64,000 nt of DNA. Origin: Pseudoruegeria sp. HB172150 (lineage in GTDB: Bacteria > Pseudomonadota > Alphaproteobacteria > Rhodobacterales > Rhodobacteraceae). Below are positions 7,453-16,919 of the stretch, in pieces. The stretch is taken from NCBI RefSeq assembly GCF_013184805.1, contig NZ_JAATNG010000001.1, positions 682,001-746,000 of the forward strand, in the 5' to 3' direction. A program made the position numbers and the translations under genes. The notes under the pieces were generated by a model that was not told the origin of the DNA, made no database searches, and saw only the letters and a program-made list of their open reading frames with translations. Numbering within the stretch: position 1 is the stretch's first letter; the number at the start of each line of letters is the position of its first letter.

Positions 7453-8526
7453 ATGTCCGTAAACATTGAAGAAATACGTCAAGTGCTGCGTAACGTCACG
7501 CTTCCAGGAGGTGGCGATCCGGTCACATCCGGCCTGGTGCGAGCGTTAACAGTAGAAGGGGGAATCGCCCGTTTCGTACTGGAGGCGGACAGCCCCGAGT
7601 CGGCAGCGGCGCTAGAGCCCGTGCGGCAGGAATGCGAGCGGAGGGTCGCCGCAATGCCGGGAATCCAAAGCGCTTCGGTTGTTCTTACCGCCCATGGAAA
7701 TGCTGCGCCGCAGCAAAATGCGCCCGACCTGAAGATCGGACGTCACCCGACCCGACAGGACGGTCCGATGAAAGTGTCTGGCGTGGACCGCATCCTTGCC
7801 ATCGCCTCCGGCAAGGGTGGCGTGGGCAAATCCACCGTCGCCTCTAACCTTGCGGTGGCGCTGGCGCGGCAGGGGCGGCGGGTGGGGCTGCTGGATGCCG
7901 ATATATATGGCCCTTCGATTCCGCGGATGATGGGTGTGTCGAAAAAACCTGCCTCACCGGATGGCAAGACCATCGAACCGCTACATGCCCATGGCGTCAC
8001 GATCATGTCGATTGGGCTGCTGGTCGATCCCGATCAGGCGGTCGTCTGGCGTGGGCCGATGCTTATGGGTGCGCTGCAGCAGATGCTGGGGCAGGTGCGC
8101 TGGGGCGAGCTGGACATTCTTATCGTCGACCTGCCGCCCGGGACGGGCGATGTTCAGCTGACATTATGCCAGCGCACCAAGCTGACCGGCGCGCTGGTAG
8201 TGTCGACGCCGCAGGATGTGGCGTTGCTGGATGCGCGAAAGGCGATCGACATGTTCGGCAAGCTGAACGCGCCGGTGCTGGGGCTGATCGAGAACATGTC
8301 GTCTTTCATCTGTCCGCATTGCGGGGAGGAGACACATATATTCGGCCATGGTGGCGTCCGGGCCGAGGCGCAGAAGATCGGCGTTCCGTTCCTGGGAGAG
8401 CTGGCGCTGGACCTTGATGTGCGGTTGGGCGGGGATGACGGTGTGCCGGTCGCGGCGGGCGAAGGGCCACTGGCCGATGCATATGCGCAGATCGCGCGTG
8501 GGCTGGTGGCGGGCGGAATGGCCTGA
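7453..8526 (+). CDS. mrp: Mrp/NBP35 family iron-sulfur cluster carrier ATPase
   Basis: This 357-residue P-loop protein (also called ApbC) is a cytoplasmic scaffold that passes Fe-S clusters to apo-enzymes. It has an N-terminal MIP18/DUF59 domain (about residues 1-85), a deviant Walker A GKGGVGKST at 120-128, IVDLPPGTGD near residues 214-223, and the cluster-binding CPHC at Cys287/Cys290. Length and layout are typical. It is divergent from the DUF1127 gene and lies upstream of the dcw leader. A GC-rich inverted repeat begins 12 bases after the stop. Confidence 0.93.
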   Translation: MSVNIEEIRQVLRNVTLPGGGDPVTSGLVRALTVEGGIARFVLEADSPESAAALEPVRQECERRVAAMPGIQSASVVLTAHGNAAPQQNAPDLKIGRHPTRQDGPMKVSGVDRILAIASGKGGVGKSTVASNLAVALARQGRRVGLLDADIYGPSIPRMMGVSKKPASPDGKTIEPLHAHGVTIMSIGLLVDPDQAVVWRGPMLMGALQQMLGQVRWGELDILIVDLPPGTGDVQLTLCQRTKLTGALVVSTPQDVALLDARKAIDMFGKLNAPVLGLIENMSSFICPHCGEETHIFGHGGVRAEAQKIGVPFLGELALDLDVRLGGDDGVPVAAGEGPLADAYAQIARGLVAGGMA

Positions 8527-8537
8527 CAAGGGCGTCC

Positions 8538-8569
8538 CGCGGTCCCGTATGGGAACGTATGGGACCGCG
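8538..8569. repeat. Perfect 9-bp inverted repeat after mrp
   Basis: CGCGGTCCC (8538-8546) and GGGACCGCG (8561-8569) are exact complements around a 14-base loop. It could end the mrp transcript, but no T tract follows, and two of the MraZ-type boxes lie in its loop and right arm. It may therefore be an operator rather than a terminator. Confidence 0.5.
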
Positions 8570-8586
8570 AATGGGAAATCGTGGGG
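8550..8586 (+). promoter_or_regulatory. MraZ-type TGGGN box array upstream of dcw
   Basis: Four TGGGN boxes lie at 8550 (TGGGA), 8560 (TGGGA), 8572 (TGGGA) and 8582 (TGGGG), with spacers of 5, 7 and 5 bases. MraZ is known to bind TGGGN repeats with 5-base spacers upstream of its own gene. A further 12-base copy of GGGAAATCGTGG (8573-8584) recurs exactly at 8699-8710, placing a weaker CGGGA/TGGAA pair there. Binding is inferred. Confidence 0.55.
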
Positions 8587-8855
8587 CCGGCGGGACACAC
8601 CTGCCGGTTTTCATGTGAATCATGCCCGAAAATCAGAGAGATTCGGTTGCGGGACTGTGAATTCCCACGGATAAGCGCGACATGCGGTGAATTTCGCCGG
8701 GAAATCGTGGAACTTTTTGAGCCCTTGAATCCGGGTATATCTGGTAATCGAACAGCCAGAGCTTACTAGATGTAGATAAAGGGCCGGTCTCTGCCCAACA
8801 TACTGTGGTTTTTATGCCCCAATTTCCGTGATTGAAGTTGATGGTCGCGTGAGAT

Positions 8856-8880
8856 TTTCATTGATTTCCATGAATTCCCA
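8856..8880 (-). promoter_or_regulatory. Second MraZ-like box set, minus orientation
   Basis: On the minus strand the segment reads TGGGA, 5 bases, TGGAA, 5 bases, TGAAA, i.e. three boxes at a 10-base period decaying from the TGGGN consensus. It sits within the mraZ leader, some 270 bases before the mraZ start. It could be part of autoregulation by MraZ; only the first box matches consensus. Confidence 0.35.
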
Positions 8881-8889
8881 TGCGATCCC

Positions 8890-9097
8890 TTTCATACGAT
8901 GAAGACGGCAAGGGGCAGCAAGACCCCGCCACAATAAAAACAAGTCAGGTTTCATACAGGCTACCGCTTTCATCGAACGAAGAGATCCGGCGCGCGGGCG
9001 AGCAGACATCCCCCCAGGTGGCGCGCGCAGCTGGACTACCCGCAAAGCGGGACGAGGGCGGCGGATTGAGCAACGGCAGCAGCTCAATCCGCCGTTT
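8890..9097 (+). ncRNA. UpsM-like leader RNA of the dcw cluster (5' end approximate)
   Basis: The 619-bp space 8527-9145 upstream of mraZ has no credible gene. It ends in a strong terminator-like hairpin about 50 bases before mraZ. In Rhodobacter sphaeroides the abundant UpsM small RNA (about 200 nt) is made from exactly this place: the 5' leader of the dcw transcript, ended by partial termination before mraZ. Position and terminator match; I cannot confirm sequence homology or the 5' end, and I found no convincing -35/-10 pair. The 5' coordinate is set only by the known length. Confidence 0.45.
9059..9097 (+). terminator. Leader terminator/attenuator before mraZ
   Basis: A perfect 13-bp stem (9059-9071 with 9082-9094) with a 10-base loop is followed by TTTCC and then TTCC. 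The T tract is short, as expected for a leaky terminator that lets some polymerase continue into mraZ. Confidence 0.7.
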
Positions 9098-9145
9098 CCG
9101 TTCCGGGGACATCAAACCACCTGAGGGAATGGGAGCCGCGGGACA

Positions 9146-9646
9146 GTGGCGCGACGGTTCAGAGGCGAGTTCCACCAGAAGGTGGACGGCAAGGGCAGGG
9201 TGTCGATCCCGGCCCAGTTTCGCCGTGTCCTCGAATCCGGCGATCCCGGCTGGTCCGACGGCAAATCCCCCGAATTCGTTATTGTTTACGGTGATCACCG
9301 CCGGAAGTATCTTGAATGCTATACGATTGATGCAATCGAGGAGGTTGACGACCAGATCGCCGGCCTGCCGCGCGGTTCCGCCGAGCGGCGTTTGCTTGAG
9401 AAACTGTTTTCCGGCCAGTCGACTCAGATCGGCGTGGACGAAACCGGTCGCATCGTGCTGGCCAAGAAGCTGCGCGACAAGATCGGCATCGGCGACGAGG
9501 CGTTTTTCATCGCCACCGGCGACACCTTTCAGATCTGGCAGCCGGACACCTACGAAACAGATTTGTCCAGGACCGAGGCGATGCTGGACGAGTATCCCGA
9601 GGATTTCGATCCGCTCACCCTTCTGGATCAGAAGCGGGGCGAATAG
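9146..9646 (+). CDS. mraZ: Division/cell-wall cluster regulator MraZ
   Basis: A 166-residue protein with two SpoVT-AbrB half-domains: FRGEFHQKVDGKGRVSIPAQ at the N-terminus and QIGVDETGRIVLAKKLRDKI near residues 91-110. In other bacteria MraZ binds TGGGN repeats and controls the dcw operon, usually as a repressor. The start is GTG at 9146 (VARRFRGEF), where family alignment begins; the upstream ATG at 9129 is out of frame. It is slightly longer than the roughly 150 residues of E. coli MraZ. First gene of the cluster, 3 bases before rsmH. Confidence 0.95.
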   Translation: MARRFRGEFHQKVDGKGRVSIPAQFRRVLESGDPGWSDGKSPEFVIVYGDHRRKYLECYTIDAIEEVDDQIAGLPRGSAERRLLEKLFSGQSTQIGVDETGRIVLAKKLRDKIGIGDEAFFIATGDTFQIWQPDTYETDLSRTEAMLDEYPEDFDPLTLLDQKRGE

Positions 9647-9649
9647 GCC

Positions 9650-10645
9650 ATGGCCGCGGCGGACCCTGCCAGCCCCGTCCCGCACATCCCCGTCCTGCTG
9701 CGTCCATTGCTGGAGGCGGTTGCACCCGTCGAAGGTCGCTGGCTGGACGGCACGTTCGGTGCAGGCGGCTATACCCGCGGGCTGCTGGAGGCCGGGGCAG
9801 ATCACGTGACCGCGGTAGATCGCGATCCGACGGTGTTTGTGATGGCCGAGGAATGGGCCGGCGCGTACGGCGAGCGGCTGAGCATGGTAGAGGGTACCTT
9901 CGGCAAGCTCGACGAATACGACGAGGATCTAGACGGCGTGGTTCTGGATCTGGGTGTGTCGTCGATGCAGATCGACCAGGCGGAGCGCGGGTTTTCCTTT
10001 CAGAAGGACGGGCCGCTGGACATGCGCATGGGCGATACCGGGCCGACGGCGGCGGATCTGTGCAATACCGCGTCAGAGGCGGATCTCGCAGACATTCTTT
10101 ATCAGTATGGCGAGGAACGTGCCTCTCGCCGGATCGCGCGGGCTATCGTGAAGGCGCGGGACGACGCGCCGATAGAGACCACCTTGCAGCTTGCCAGGAT
10201 CATCGAATCGCAACTGCCGCGACAGAAACCGGGGCAGGCGCATCCCGCGACCCGCAGTTTCCAGGCCATACGTATCGCCGTGAATGACGAGTTCGGCGAG
10301 CTTGCGTCGGGGCTCGAAGCAGCCGAGCGGGCGCTGAAGCCCGGCGGGCGGCTGGCTGTCGTCACTTTCCACTCGCTGGAGGACCGTGTCGTGAAGCGGT
10401 TTTTCCAGATTCGCGGTGGCAAGGAAGGTCAAGGCAGCCGCCACGCGCCGCCGACCGAATCCGATACGCCGAGATTCGAAGTGATCACGCGCAAGGCGGT
10501 GGGGGCGGATGAAGAAGAGCTTCACCAGAACCCGCGCGCCCGGTCCGCCCGGCTGCGTGTCGCGAAACGGACAACTGCTCCGGCCGGCGCGCCGGATCGC
10601 ACCAAACTGGGACTGCCAATGCTGAACAGGGGGGCAAAACATTGA
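9650..10645 (+). CDS. rsmH: 16S rRNA (cytosine-1402 N4) methyltransferase
   Basis: RsmH (MraW) methylates N4 of C1402 in the ribosomal P site using S-adenosylmethionine. The 331-residue protein opens with [13 protein letters not shown]. It has the SAM-binding [10 protein letters not shown] segment, then [20 protein letters not shown], and the C-terminal [15 protein letters not shown] motif, all family hallmarks. ftsL starts within its stop codon. Confidence 0.97.
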   Translation: MAAADPASPVPHIPVLLRPLLEAVAPVEGRWLDGTFGAGGYTRGLLEAGADHVTAVDRDPTVFVMAEEWAGAYGERLSMVEGTFGKLDEYDEDLDGVVLDLGVSSMQIDQAERGFSFQKDGPLDMRMGDTGPTAADLCNTASEADLADILYQYGEERASRRIARAIVKARDDAPIETTLQLARIIESQLPRQKPGQAHPATRSFQAIRIAVNDEFGELASGLEAAERALKPGGRLAVVTFHSLEDRVVKRFFQIRGGKEGQGSRHAPPTESDTPRFEVITRKAVGADEEELHQNPRARSARLRVAKRTTAPAGAPDRTKLGLPMLNRGAKH

Positions 10646-11007
10646 AATCGCTTGCATTCGTCCTTTCGATCCTGGCCGTGATGGGGCTTGCCTTCTGGGC
10701 CTATGGCGAGAACTACAAGACCCAGCGCGCACTGAGCGAGGTGCAGAACCTGCAGCGCCAGATCGGCGCATTGCGCGAGACACGAACGGTGCTGAAGGCG
10801 GAATGGGCCTATCTGAACCGCCCGGACCGGCTGCGCGACCTGGCCAACCTGAACTTCGAGCGGCTGGAGCTGGTTCCGCTGGCGCCTGCGCAGTTCGGCC
10901 GCGTCGAACAGGTTGCCTTCCCGCGGTCCGAGCCGTTGTTTGAGTTGATCGAGGATCCGGTGAACGTAGCCGCGCTTCTGCCGCCGGCCGAGGAGCCGCA
11001 GCCTTGA
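10642..11007 (+). CDS. ftsL: Cell division protein FtsL
   Basis: A 121-residue bitopic membrane protein. One N-terminal transmembrane segment (residues about 2-19) is followed by a leucine-zipper-like periplasmic coiled coil ([20 protein letters not shown]) and the conserved [15 protein letters not shown]. In the divisome FtsL pairs with FtsB and activates FtsWI. The start is TTG at 10642 inside the TTGA overlap with the rsmH stop, and a G-rich ribosome site precedes it. A 4-base overlap links it to ftsI. Confidence 0.88.
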   Translation: MKSLAFVLSILAVMGLAFWAYGENYKTQRALSEVQNLQRQIGALRETRTVLKAEWAYLNRPDRLRDLANLNFERLELVPLAPAQFGRVEQVAFPRSEPLFELIEDPVNVAALLPPAEEPQP

Positions 11008-12785
11008 GCCGCGTCCCGCTTCGGCCGCTTGCGCGGATCCTCGAGGCACGCAGCAAGGGCGAGAATCCGGACGCGATCGAGCGCGAGAACCTGCGCCTGC
11101 GGCACGAGGAGATGCGCGACAGGGCCAGGCAGCGCGCCGAAGGGCGCCTGGTAGTGCTGGGCGTGTTCTTCTTTTGCGCCTTCACCGTGGTCGGAACCCG
11201 GATGGGGTTGATGGCGGCCTCGGCGCCGGAAGAGCCGAGGTCTTTCGTCTCGACATCGGAGATCACCGCGCAGCGGTCGGATATCGTAGATCGCAACGGC
11301 AAGATTTTGGCGACGAACCTGCAGACGCATTCGCTCTATGCGCAGCCGCCGCTCATGGTGGACCCCGAGGGTGCCGCTGCCGCATTGGCTGCGACCTTCC
11401 CGGACCTGGAGGAGGAGAAACTACTCAAGCTGTTCACCGGGAAGCGGAAATTCGTCTGGATCAAGAAAGTCCTGTCGCCGGAACAGCAGCAGATGGTGCA
11501 TGATATCGGCGAGCCCGGGCTGCTGTTCGGACCGCGCGAGATGCGGCTGTACCCGAATGGGGCGCTGGCATCGCATGTGCTGGGGGGCTACGGTTTCGGG
11601 CGCGAGGGCGTTTATGCGGCCGAGGTGATCGGCACCGCCGGTGTCGAGAAGCAGTTCGACGAGTTCCTGCGCGACCCGGCGGAGAACGGCAAGCCGCTGC
11701 AGCTGTCGCTGGACCTGACGATCCAGTCGGCGGTGGAGGAAATCCTTTACGGCGGCATGAAGCTGCTGAACGCCAAGGGCGCCGCAGCCGTGCTGATGGA
11801 TGCCTATACGGGCGAGATCGTATCCATGGCGAGCCTGCCGGATTTCGACCCCAACGACCGCCCCGTTCCGCTGCTGCAGGGCGATCCATCTGACAGTCCG
11901 CTGTTCAATCGAGCGGTGCAGGGGGTCTACGAGCTTGGCTCGACCTTCAAGATCTTTGCCGCCGCGCAGGCTATGGAGTTGGGCTTGCTTGGCCCGAACA
12001 GCCTTGTCGACGCCGACGCGCCAATGAAATGGGGCAAGTACACGATCAAGGAATTCGAGAACCACGATTACGGGCCCTACCTGTCGGTCACGGACGTGAT
12101 CGTGAAATCCTCGAACATCGGCACGGCGAATATGGCACTGATGATCGGGCAGGAGCGGCAGAAGCAGTTCCTTGAGTCTTTGGGTTTTTTCGAGCCGACC
12201 AAGGTGGAACTGTTCGAGGCGCCCTACGCCAAGCCGCTGCTGCCGCCGAAATGGTCCGAGATCAATACGATCACGATCTCCTACGGTCATGGGCTGTCGG
12301 CCAGCCCGCTGCATCTGGCAGCGGCATATGCGACAGTCACCAATGGCGGGACCAAGGTGACGCCGACGCTGGTAAAAAAGGATTACCGCATCCCCGGTCC
12401 GCGCGTTATCTCGCGCGAGACCTCAATCGCGGCACGCAACATGCTGCGCGCAGTGGTGACTCGAGGTACCGCCAGCTTCGGCGAAGTGCCGGGCTACATG
12501 GTCGCCGGAAAGACCGGCACGGCGGACAAGCCAAAGCCGCGCGGCGGCTATTATGACGACAAGGTGATCGCGACCTTCGCCAGCGTGTTTCCGGTGAACG
12601 ATCCGAAATACGTATTGGTCGTATCGCTGGACGAACCGGTTGAAACCTCGGGCTCCAAGCCCAAGCGCACTGCCGGCTGGACGGCGGTTCCTGTCGCGGC
12701 AGAAATCATCCGGCGCACCGCGCCGCTGCTGGGTCTTGCGCCCGCGATTGAACCTGCCCCGGCGGATGCGTTAACAGAGGGGTAA
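11004..12785 (+). CDS. ftsI: Septal peptidoglycan transpeptidase FtsI (PBP3)
   Basis: FtsI crosslinks septal peptidoglycan in the periplasm, paired with the glycosyltransferase FtsW. The 593-residue protein has a transmembrane anchor near residues 48-70, a pedestal domain starting RSDIVDRNGKILATNL, and the transpeptidase domain with the active-site serine Ser313 in GSTFK, a KSSN motif, and KTGTADKPK. The start is TTG at 11004, again in a TTGA overlap with the upstream stop; this is the second consecutive gene with that arrangement. The cytoplasmic tail is long for the family. Confidence 0.96.
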   Translation: MSRVPLRPLARILEARSKGENPDAIERENLRLRHEEMRDRARQRAEGRLVVLGVFFFCAFTVVGTRMGLMAASAPEEPRSFVSTSEITAQRSDIVDRNGKILATNLQTHSLYAQPPLMVDPEGAAAALAATFPDLEEEKLLKLFTGKRKFVWIKKVLSPEQQQMVHDIGEPGLLFGPREMRLYPNGALASHVLGGYGFGREGVYAAEVIGTAGVEKQFDEFLRDPAENGKPLQLSLDLTIQSAVEEILYGGMKLLNAKGAAAVLMDAYTGEIVSMASLPDFDPNDRPVPLLQGDPSDSPLFNRAVQGVYELGSTFKIFAAAQAMELGLLGPNSLVDADAPMKWGKYTIKEFENHDYGPYLSVTDVIVKSSNIGTANMALMIGQERQKQFLESLGFFEPTKVELFEAPYAKPLLPPKWSEINTITISYGHGLSASPLHLAAAYATVTNGGTKVTPTLVKKDYRIPGPRVISRETSIAARNMLRAVVTRGTASFGEVPGYMVAGKTGTADKPKPRGGYYDDKVIATFASVFPVNDPKYVLVVSLDEPVETSGSKPKRTAGWTAVPVAAEIIRRTAPLLGLAPAIEPAPADALTEG

Positions 12786-12804
12786 GCAAAGAAAGTCGAG
12801 GCGG

Positions 12805-14289
12805 ATGGCACCCCGGGCGAAAACACTCGCGGATCTGGGACTTGCGGCACAGGGCGGCCGCGAGGCAAAGGTGACCGGGCTGTCGGTGGACAGCCGGCAG
12901 GTCGAGTCGGGTCACCTGTTCGCGGCGCTTCCCGGCAGCCGCATCCACGGTGGTGAATTCATCCAGTTCGCGCTGCGCATGGGGGCTGGGGCGATCCTGA
13001 CCGACCGGCAGGGCGCGAAGATCGCCAGGGAAGAACTGGCCGCGAGCGACGCGGCGCTGGTCGTTACCGAGGATCCAAGGCAGGCGCTGGCCTATGCGGC
13101 GGCGCTGTGGTTCGGGCTGCAGCCGGATACCATCATCGCCGTCACCGGAACCAACGGGAAAACTTCTGTCGCCACCTTCACGCGACAGATCTGGACCGAG
13201 CTCGGGCTGAAATCGGTGAACCTGGGCACCACGGGTGTCGAAGGCGCGTACGAAACCCCGCTACAGCATACCACGCCGGAACCGATCACCCTGCACCGGG
13301 TTCTGCGAGAAATTGCCGAAGCCGGGGTGGATCACGTCGCGATGGAGGCATCGTCTCACGGGCTTGCGCAGCGGCGCCTGGACGGGGTGAACCTGGCAGC
13401 GGCGGCGTTCACGAATTTCAGCCAGGATCACCTCGACTATCATTCCAGCTTCGAGGAATATTTTGCCGCCAAGTCGGGGCTCTTTACGCGCGTTCTGCCG
13501 GATGACGGCGCAGCGGTGATCAACATCGACGATCCGCGCGGGGCCGAGCTGGCGGACATTGCGATGGATCGCGGCCAGGATATCCTGACAGTCGGGCGCG
13601 GCGAGGAAGCCAACCTGCGGATTCGGGCGCAGCGCTATGATGCGACTGGGCAGGACCTGCGGTTCGACTGGAACGGCCGGCCGCGGCAGGCGCGGCTGGA
13701 CCTGATCGGCGGGTTTCAGGCGGAAAACGTGCTCACCGCAGCCGGGCTGGTCATCGCGACCGGCTGCGATCCGGTGCGCACCTTCGACATGCTGCCGCAT
13801 CTCAAGGGCGTGCGGGGCCGCATGCAGCTGGCCGCCACGCGCGAGAACGGGGCGACGGTGTTCGTGGACTATTCGCACACGCCGGACGCGCTGAAAACCG
13901 CACTGCGAGCCTTGCGGCCGCATGTGTTGGGGCGGTTGATCGTGGTGTTCGGAGCCGGCGGCGACCGTGACACCACCAAACGCCCGCTGATGGGGCAGGC
14001 GGCGGCGGAGAACGCCGATGTCGCCTTCGTCACGGACGACAATCCGCGGTCGGAAGATCCGGCGTCGATCCGTGCCGAAGTGCTGGCCGGCGCGCCCGAT
14101 GCGACAGAGGTCGGCGACCGGGCGGAGGCGATCCTGCGTGGCGTGGATGCGCTGCAGCCGGGCGATGCGCTTCTGATCGCGGGCAAGGGGCACGAGACCG
14201 GCCAGATCATCGGCGATGATGTTTACCCCTTCGATGATGTGGAACAGGCGAGCGTGGCCGTCGCGGCGCTGGACGGACGGCTGGTATGA
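12805..14289 (+). CDS. murE: UDP-MurNAc-L-Ala-D-Glu:meso-diaminopimelate ligase
   Basis: MurE adds meso-diaminopimelate to the cytoplasmic peptidoglycan precursor using ATP. The 494-residue Mur ligase has the P-loop TGTNGKTS, the ASSHGLAQRR segment, and DNPRSEDP, the DNPR signature for diaminopimelate rather than lysine. It overlaps murF by 4 bases (ATGA). Confidence 0.97.
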   Translation: MAPRAKTLADLGLAAQGGREAKVTGLSVDSRQVESGHLFAALPGSRIHGGEFIQFALRMGAGAILTDRQGAKIAREELAASDAALVVTEDPRQALAYAAALWFGLQPDTIIAVTGTNGKTSVATFTRQIWTELGLKSVNLGTTGVEGAYETPLQHTTPEPITLHRVLREIAEAGVDHVAMEASSHGLAQRRLDGVNLAAAAFTNFSQDHLDYHSSFEEYFAAKSGLFTRVLPDDGAAVINIDDPRGAELADIAMDRGQDILTVGRGEEANLRIRAQRYDATGQDLRFDWNGRPRQARLDLIGGFQAENVLTAAGLVIATGCDPVRTFDMLPHLKGVRGRMQLAATRENGATVFVDYSHTPDALKTALRALRPHVLGRLIVVFGAGGDRDTTKRPLMGQAAAENADVAFVTDDNPRSEDPASIRAEVLAGAPDATEVGDRAEAILRGVDALQPGDALLIAGKGHETGQIIGDDVYPFDDVEQASVAVAALDGRLV

Positions 14290-15734
14290 CGCTTTGGACC
14301 GCGGCGGACGCGGCAGCGGCAACCGGCGGGCGCGCGACGACGGACTGGGTCGCCACGGGCGTTTCCATCGACACGCGGTCGCTGCGGCCGGGCGACCTTT
14401 TCGTCGCGTTGACCGATGTGCGCGACGGCCATGACTTTGTGGCCGATGCACTGGGCAAGGATGCGGCGGCGGCAATGGTCAGCCGCGTGCCGGACGGAGT
14501 GTCCGAGAACGCACCGCTTCTGATTGTGGACGAGGTGCTGCCGGCGCTGGGACGGCTGGGCGTGGCCGGGCGGGCACGGACCAAGGCGCGGGTCGTCGGG
14601 GTCACCGGGTCGGTCGGCAAGACCTCGACCAAGGAAATGCTGCGCGCGGTGTTGTCCGGGCAGCGGCGGCGCGTTCATGCGGCGGAGAAGAGCTTCAACA
14701 ACCAGTGGGGCGTGCCGCTGACGCTGGCGCGAATGCCCGCCGACACGGAATTTGCCGTGATCGAGATCGGCATGAACCATCCCGGAGAGATCCTGCCGCT
14801 GGCGCGGATGGCCCGGCCCCATGTCGCGATGGTGACCACCGTGACGCAGGCGCATCTGGAGGCCTTCGACTCGGTGGATGACATCGCACGCGAAAAGGCT
14901 GCAATCTTCGGCGGGCTGGAGCCGCGCGGAACTGCTGTGATCAACGGCGACATTCAGACCGCCCCGATCCTGCGCGAAGCCGCGCAGGCAGCCGGTGCGA
15001 AAGTGCGCACCTTCGGCATGGCCAGCCGTAATTTCCACCGCGTCATGGATGTGCGACTGTCGCGCGAAACCACGGTGGCGCAGGGCAGGCTGTGGCGGCA
15101 GAAGGTGATGTACAAGATCAACTCTCCCGGCCGCCATTTCGCTGTCAACGCGATGGGGGCGCTTGGTGTTGCGAAGGCGCTGAACCTCGACGTCGCGTTG
15201 GCCGTCAACGCATTGGGCCAGTGGCACCCGCCCGAGGGGCGCGGCAAGATCGAGATGCTGTCACTCGATGCGGTCGAAGAGAAGATGGCAGTCGAACTGA
15301 TCGACGACGCATTCAATGCGAACCCCGCTTCGGTCGAGGCGGCGCTTGACGTGCTGGCCGCGACGGAGCCGCGCGACGGGCTTGGCCGCTACAGTCGCGG
15401 CCGGCGGATTGCGGTTCTGGGAGACATGCTGGAACTGGGCGAGGACGAGATTGCCCTGCATGCGGCCATTGCCGAATTGCCGGCGCTGAAGGTGCTTGAC
15501 CTCGTGCATTGCGTCGGGCCGCGGATGCGCGCGCTGTACGACATCCTGCCACCGGAGCAGCGCGGCCAATGGTTTGAAAAGGCAGAGAAACTGGCCGCCC
15601 GGGTGCACGGGCTGGTGGATGCCGGGGACGTCATCCTGGTGAAGGGGTCCAAGGGCATAAAGGTCAGCCTCGTTGTTGACGCGATCCGTAAATTGGGCCA
15701 TCCGCTGCTGACCGAATCCGAGGAACTTGCCTGA
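14286..15734 (+). CDS. murF: UDP-MurNAc-tripeptide:D-Ala-D-Ala ligase
   Basis: MurF completes the UDP-MurNAc-pentapeptide by adding D-Ala-D-Ala. The 482-residue protein opens with [14 protein letters not shown] and has the ATP loop [15 protein letters not shown], the [15 protein letters not shown] segment and [11 protein letters not shown], as in the family. Stop and mraY start share TGATG. Confidence 0.97.
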   Translation: MTLWTAADAAAATGGRATTDWVATGVSIDTRSLRPGDLFVALTDVRDGHDFVADALGKDAAAAMVSRVPDGVSENAPLLIVDEVLPALGRLGVAGRARTKARVVGVTGSVGKTSTKEMLRAVLSGQRRRVHAAEKSFNNQWGVPLTLARMPADTEFAVIEIGMNHPGEILPLARMARPHVAMVTTVTQAHLEAFDSVDDIAREKAAIFGGLEPRGTAVINGDIQTAPILREAAQAAGAKVRTFGMASRNFHRVMDVRLSRETTVAQGRLWRQKVMYKINSPGRHFAVNAMGALGVAKALNLDVALAVNALGQWHPPEGRGKIEMLSLDAVEEKMAVELIDDAFNANPASVEAALDVLAATEPRDGLGRYSRGRRIAVLGDMLELGEDEIALHAAIAELPALKVLDLVHCVGPRMRALYDILPPEQRGQWFEKAEKLAARVHGLVDAGDVILVKGSKGIKVSLVVDAIRKLGHPLLTESEELA

Positions 15735-16816
15735 TGCTGTACTGGCTGACCGAATTCTCCGACGGCGGCGACTTCTTCAACCTGTTTCGCTACATCACCT
15801 TTCGCTCCGGCGGAGCCTTCTTTACCGCGCTGATCTTCGGTTTCCTGTTCGGTCGACCACTGATCAACCTGCTGAAGCGGCGGCAGGCCAATGGCCAGCC
15901 GATACGTGATGACGGGCCGGAATCGCATCTGGCCAAGCAGGGGACGCCCACGATGGGCGGTGTGCTGATCCTGGGCGCACTGCTGGTGGCAACGCTGCTG
16001 TGGGCGCGGCTGGACAACGGGTTCGTCTGGATGATCCTGTTCGTGACGGTGGGTTTCGGTCTGGTGGGCTTTGCCGACGATTACGCCAAGCTGTCGAAGG
16101 CGAACTCCAAGGGCGTGCCGGGAAGGCTGCGCCTAGGAATCGGGTTCCTGATTTCGGGGATTGCGGTCTACTGGGCGTCCTGCCTGCACCCCGACGAGCT
16201 GACGTTTCAGCTCGGGTTCCCCATCTTCAAGGACGTGCTGCTGAATCTCGGCTGGTTCTTCATTCCCTTCGGCATGATCGTGATCGTCGGCGCCGCCAAC
16301 GCGGTGAACCTGACCGACGGGCTGGACGGGCTGGCGATCATGCCGGTGATGATCGCCGCGGGGACGCTTGGCGTCATCGCATATGCGGTCGGCCGGGTAG
16401 ACTTCACCGAATACCTCGACGTTCACTACGTGCCCGGCACCGGCGAGATCCTGATCTTCACAGCCAGCCTGATCGGTGGCGGGCTGGGCTTTCTGTGGTA
16501 TAACGCGCCGCCCGCGGCGGTATTCATGGGCGATACCGGATCGCTTGCCCTCGGCGGGGCGCTGGGGGCGATTGCTGTGGCGACCAAGCACGAGATCGTG
16601 CTGGCAATTGTCGGCGGGCTGTTTGTGACCGAGGCGCTGTCTGTGATCATCCAGGTCGCCTATTTCAAACGCACCGGAAAGCGCGTGTTCCTGATGGCAC
16701 CGATCCACCACCACTTCGAAAAGAAGGGCTGGGCGGAGCCGCAGATCGTGATCCGCTTCTGGATCATCTCGCTGATCCTGGCGCTGATCGGGCTGGCGAC
16801 GCTGAAAGTCCGGTAG
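15734..16816 (+). CDS. mraY: Phospho-MurNAc-pentapeptide transferase
   Basis: MraY transfers phospho-MurNAc-pentapeptide to undecaprenyl phosphate, forming lipid I in the inner membrane. The 360-residue protein has about ten transmembrane helices and the conserved [25 protein letters not shown] and [13 protein letters not shown] segments that hold the catalytic Asp residues and the HHH motif. The dcw reading then pauses for about 100 bases before the inserted ATPase gene. Confidence 0.97.
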   Translation: MLYWLTEFSDGGDFFNLFRYITFRSGGAFFTALIFGFLFGRPLINLLKRRQANGQPIRDDGPESHLAKQGTPTMGGVLILGALLVATLLWARLDNGFVWMILFVTVGFGLVGFADDYAKLSKANSKGVPGRLRLGIGFLISGIAVYWASCLHPDELTFQLGFPIFKDVLLNLGWFFIPFGMIVIVGAANAVNLTDGLDGLAIMPVMIAAGTLGVIAYAVGRVDFTEYLDVHYVPGTGEILIFTASLIGGGLGFLWYNAPPAAVFMGDTGSLALGGALGAIAVATKHEIVLAIVGGLFVTEALSVIIQVAYFKRTGKRVFLMAPIHHHFEKKGWAEPQIVIRFWIISLILALIGLATLKVR

Positions 16817-16919
16817 ACGGCGATTGTCGGATATGTGTGGGATTCTAGTCGCTGTTCGGCGATTTTCCCGCTGAGTTTGTTCGAAACGCGCCAATCGCAG
16901 GCCCGAAGGCGTTTCCCCT

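Noticed and set aside
8880-9809. A 309-residue frame running from the dcw leader across mraZ
   Set aside because: It is the wrong frame of mraZ and rsmH; its codon use is atypical and it crosses the leader terminator.
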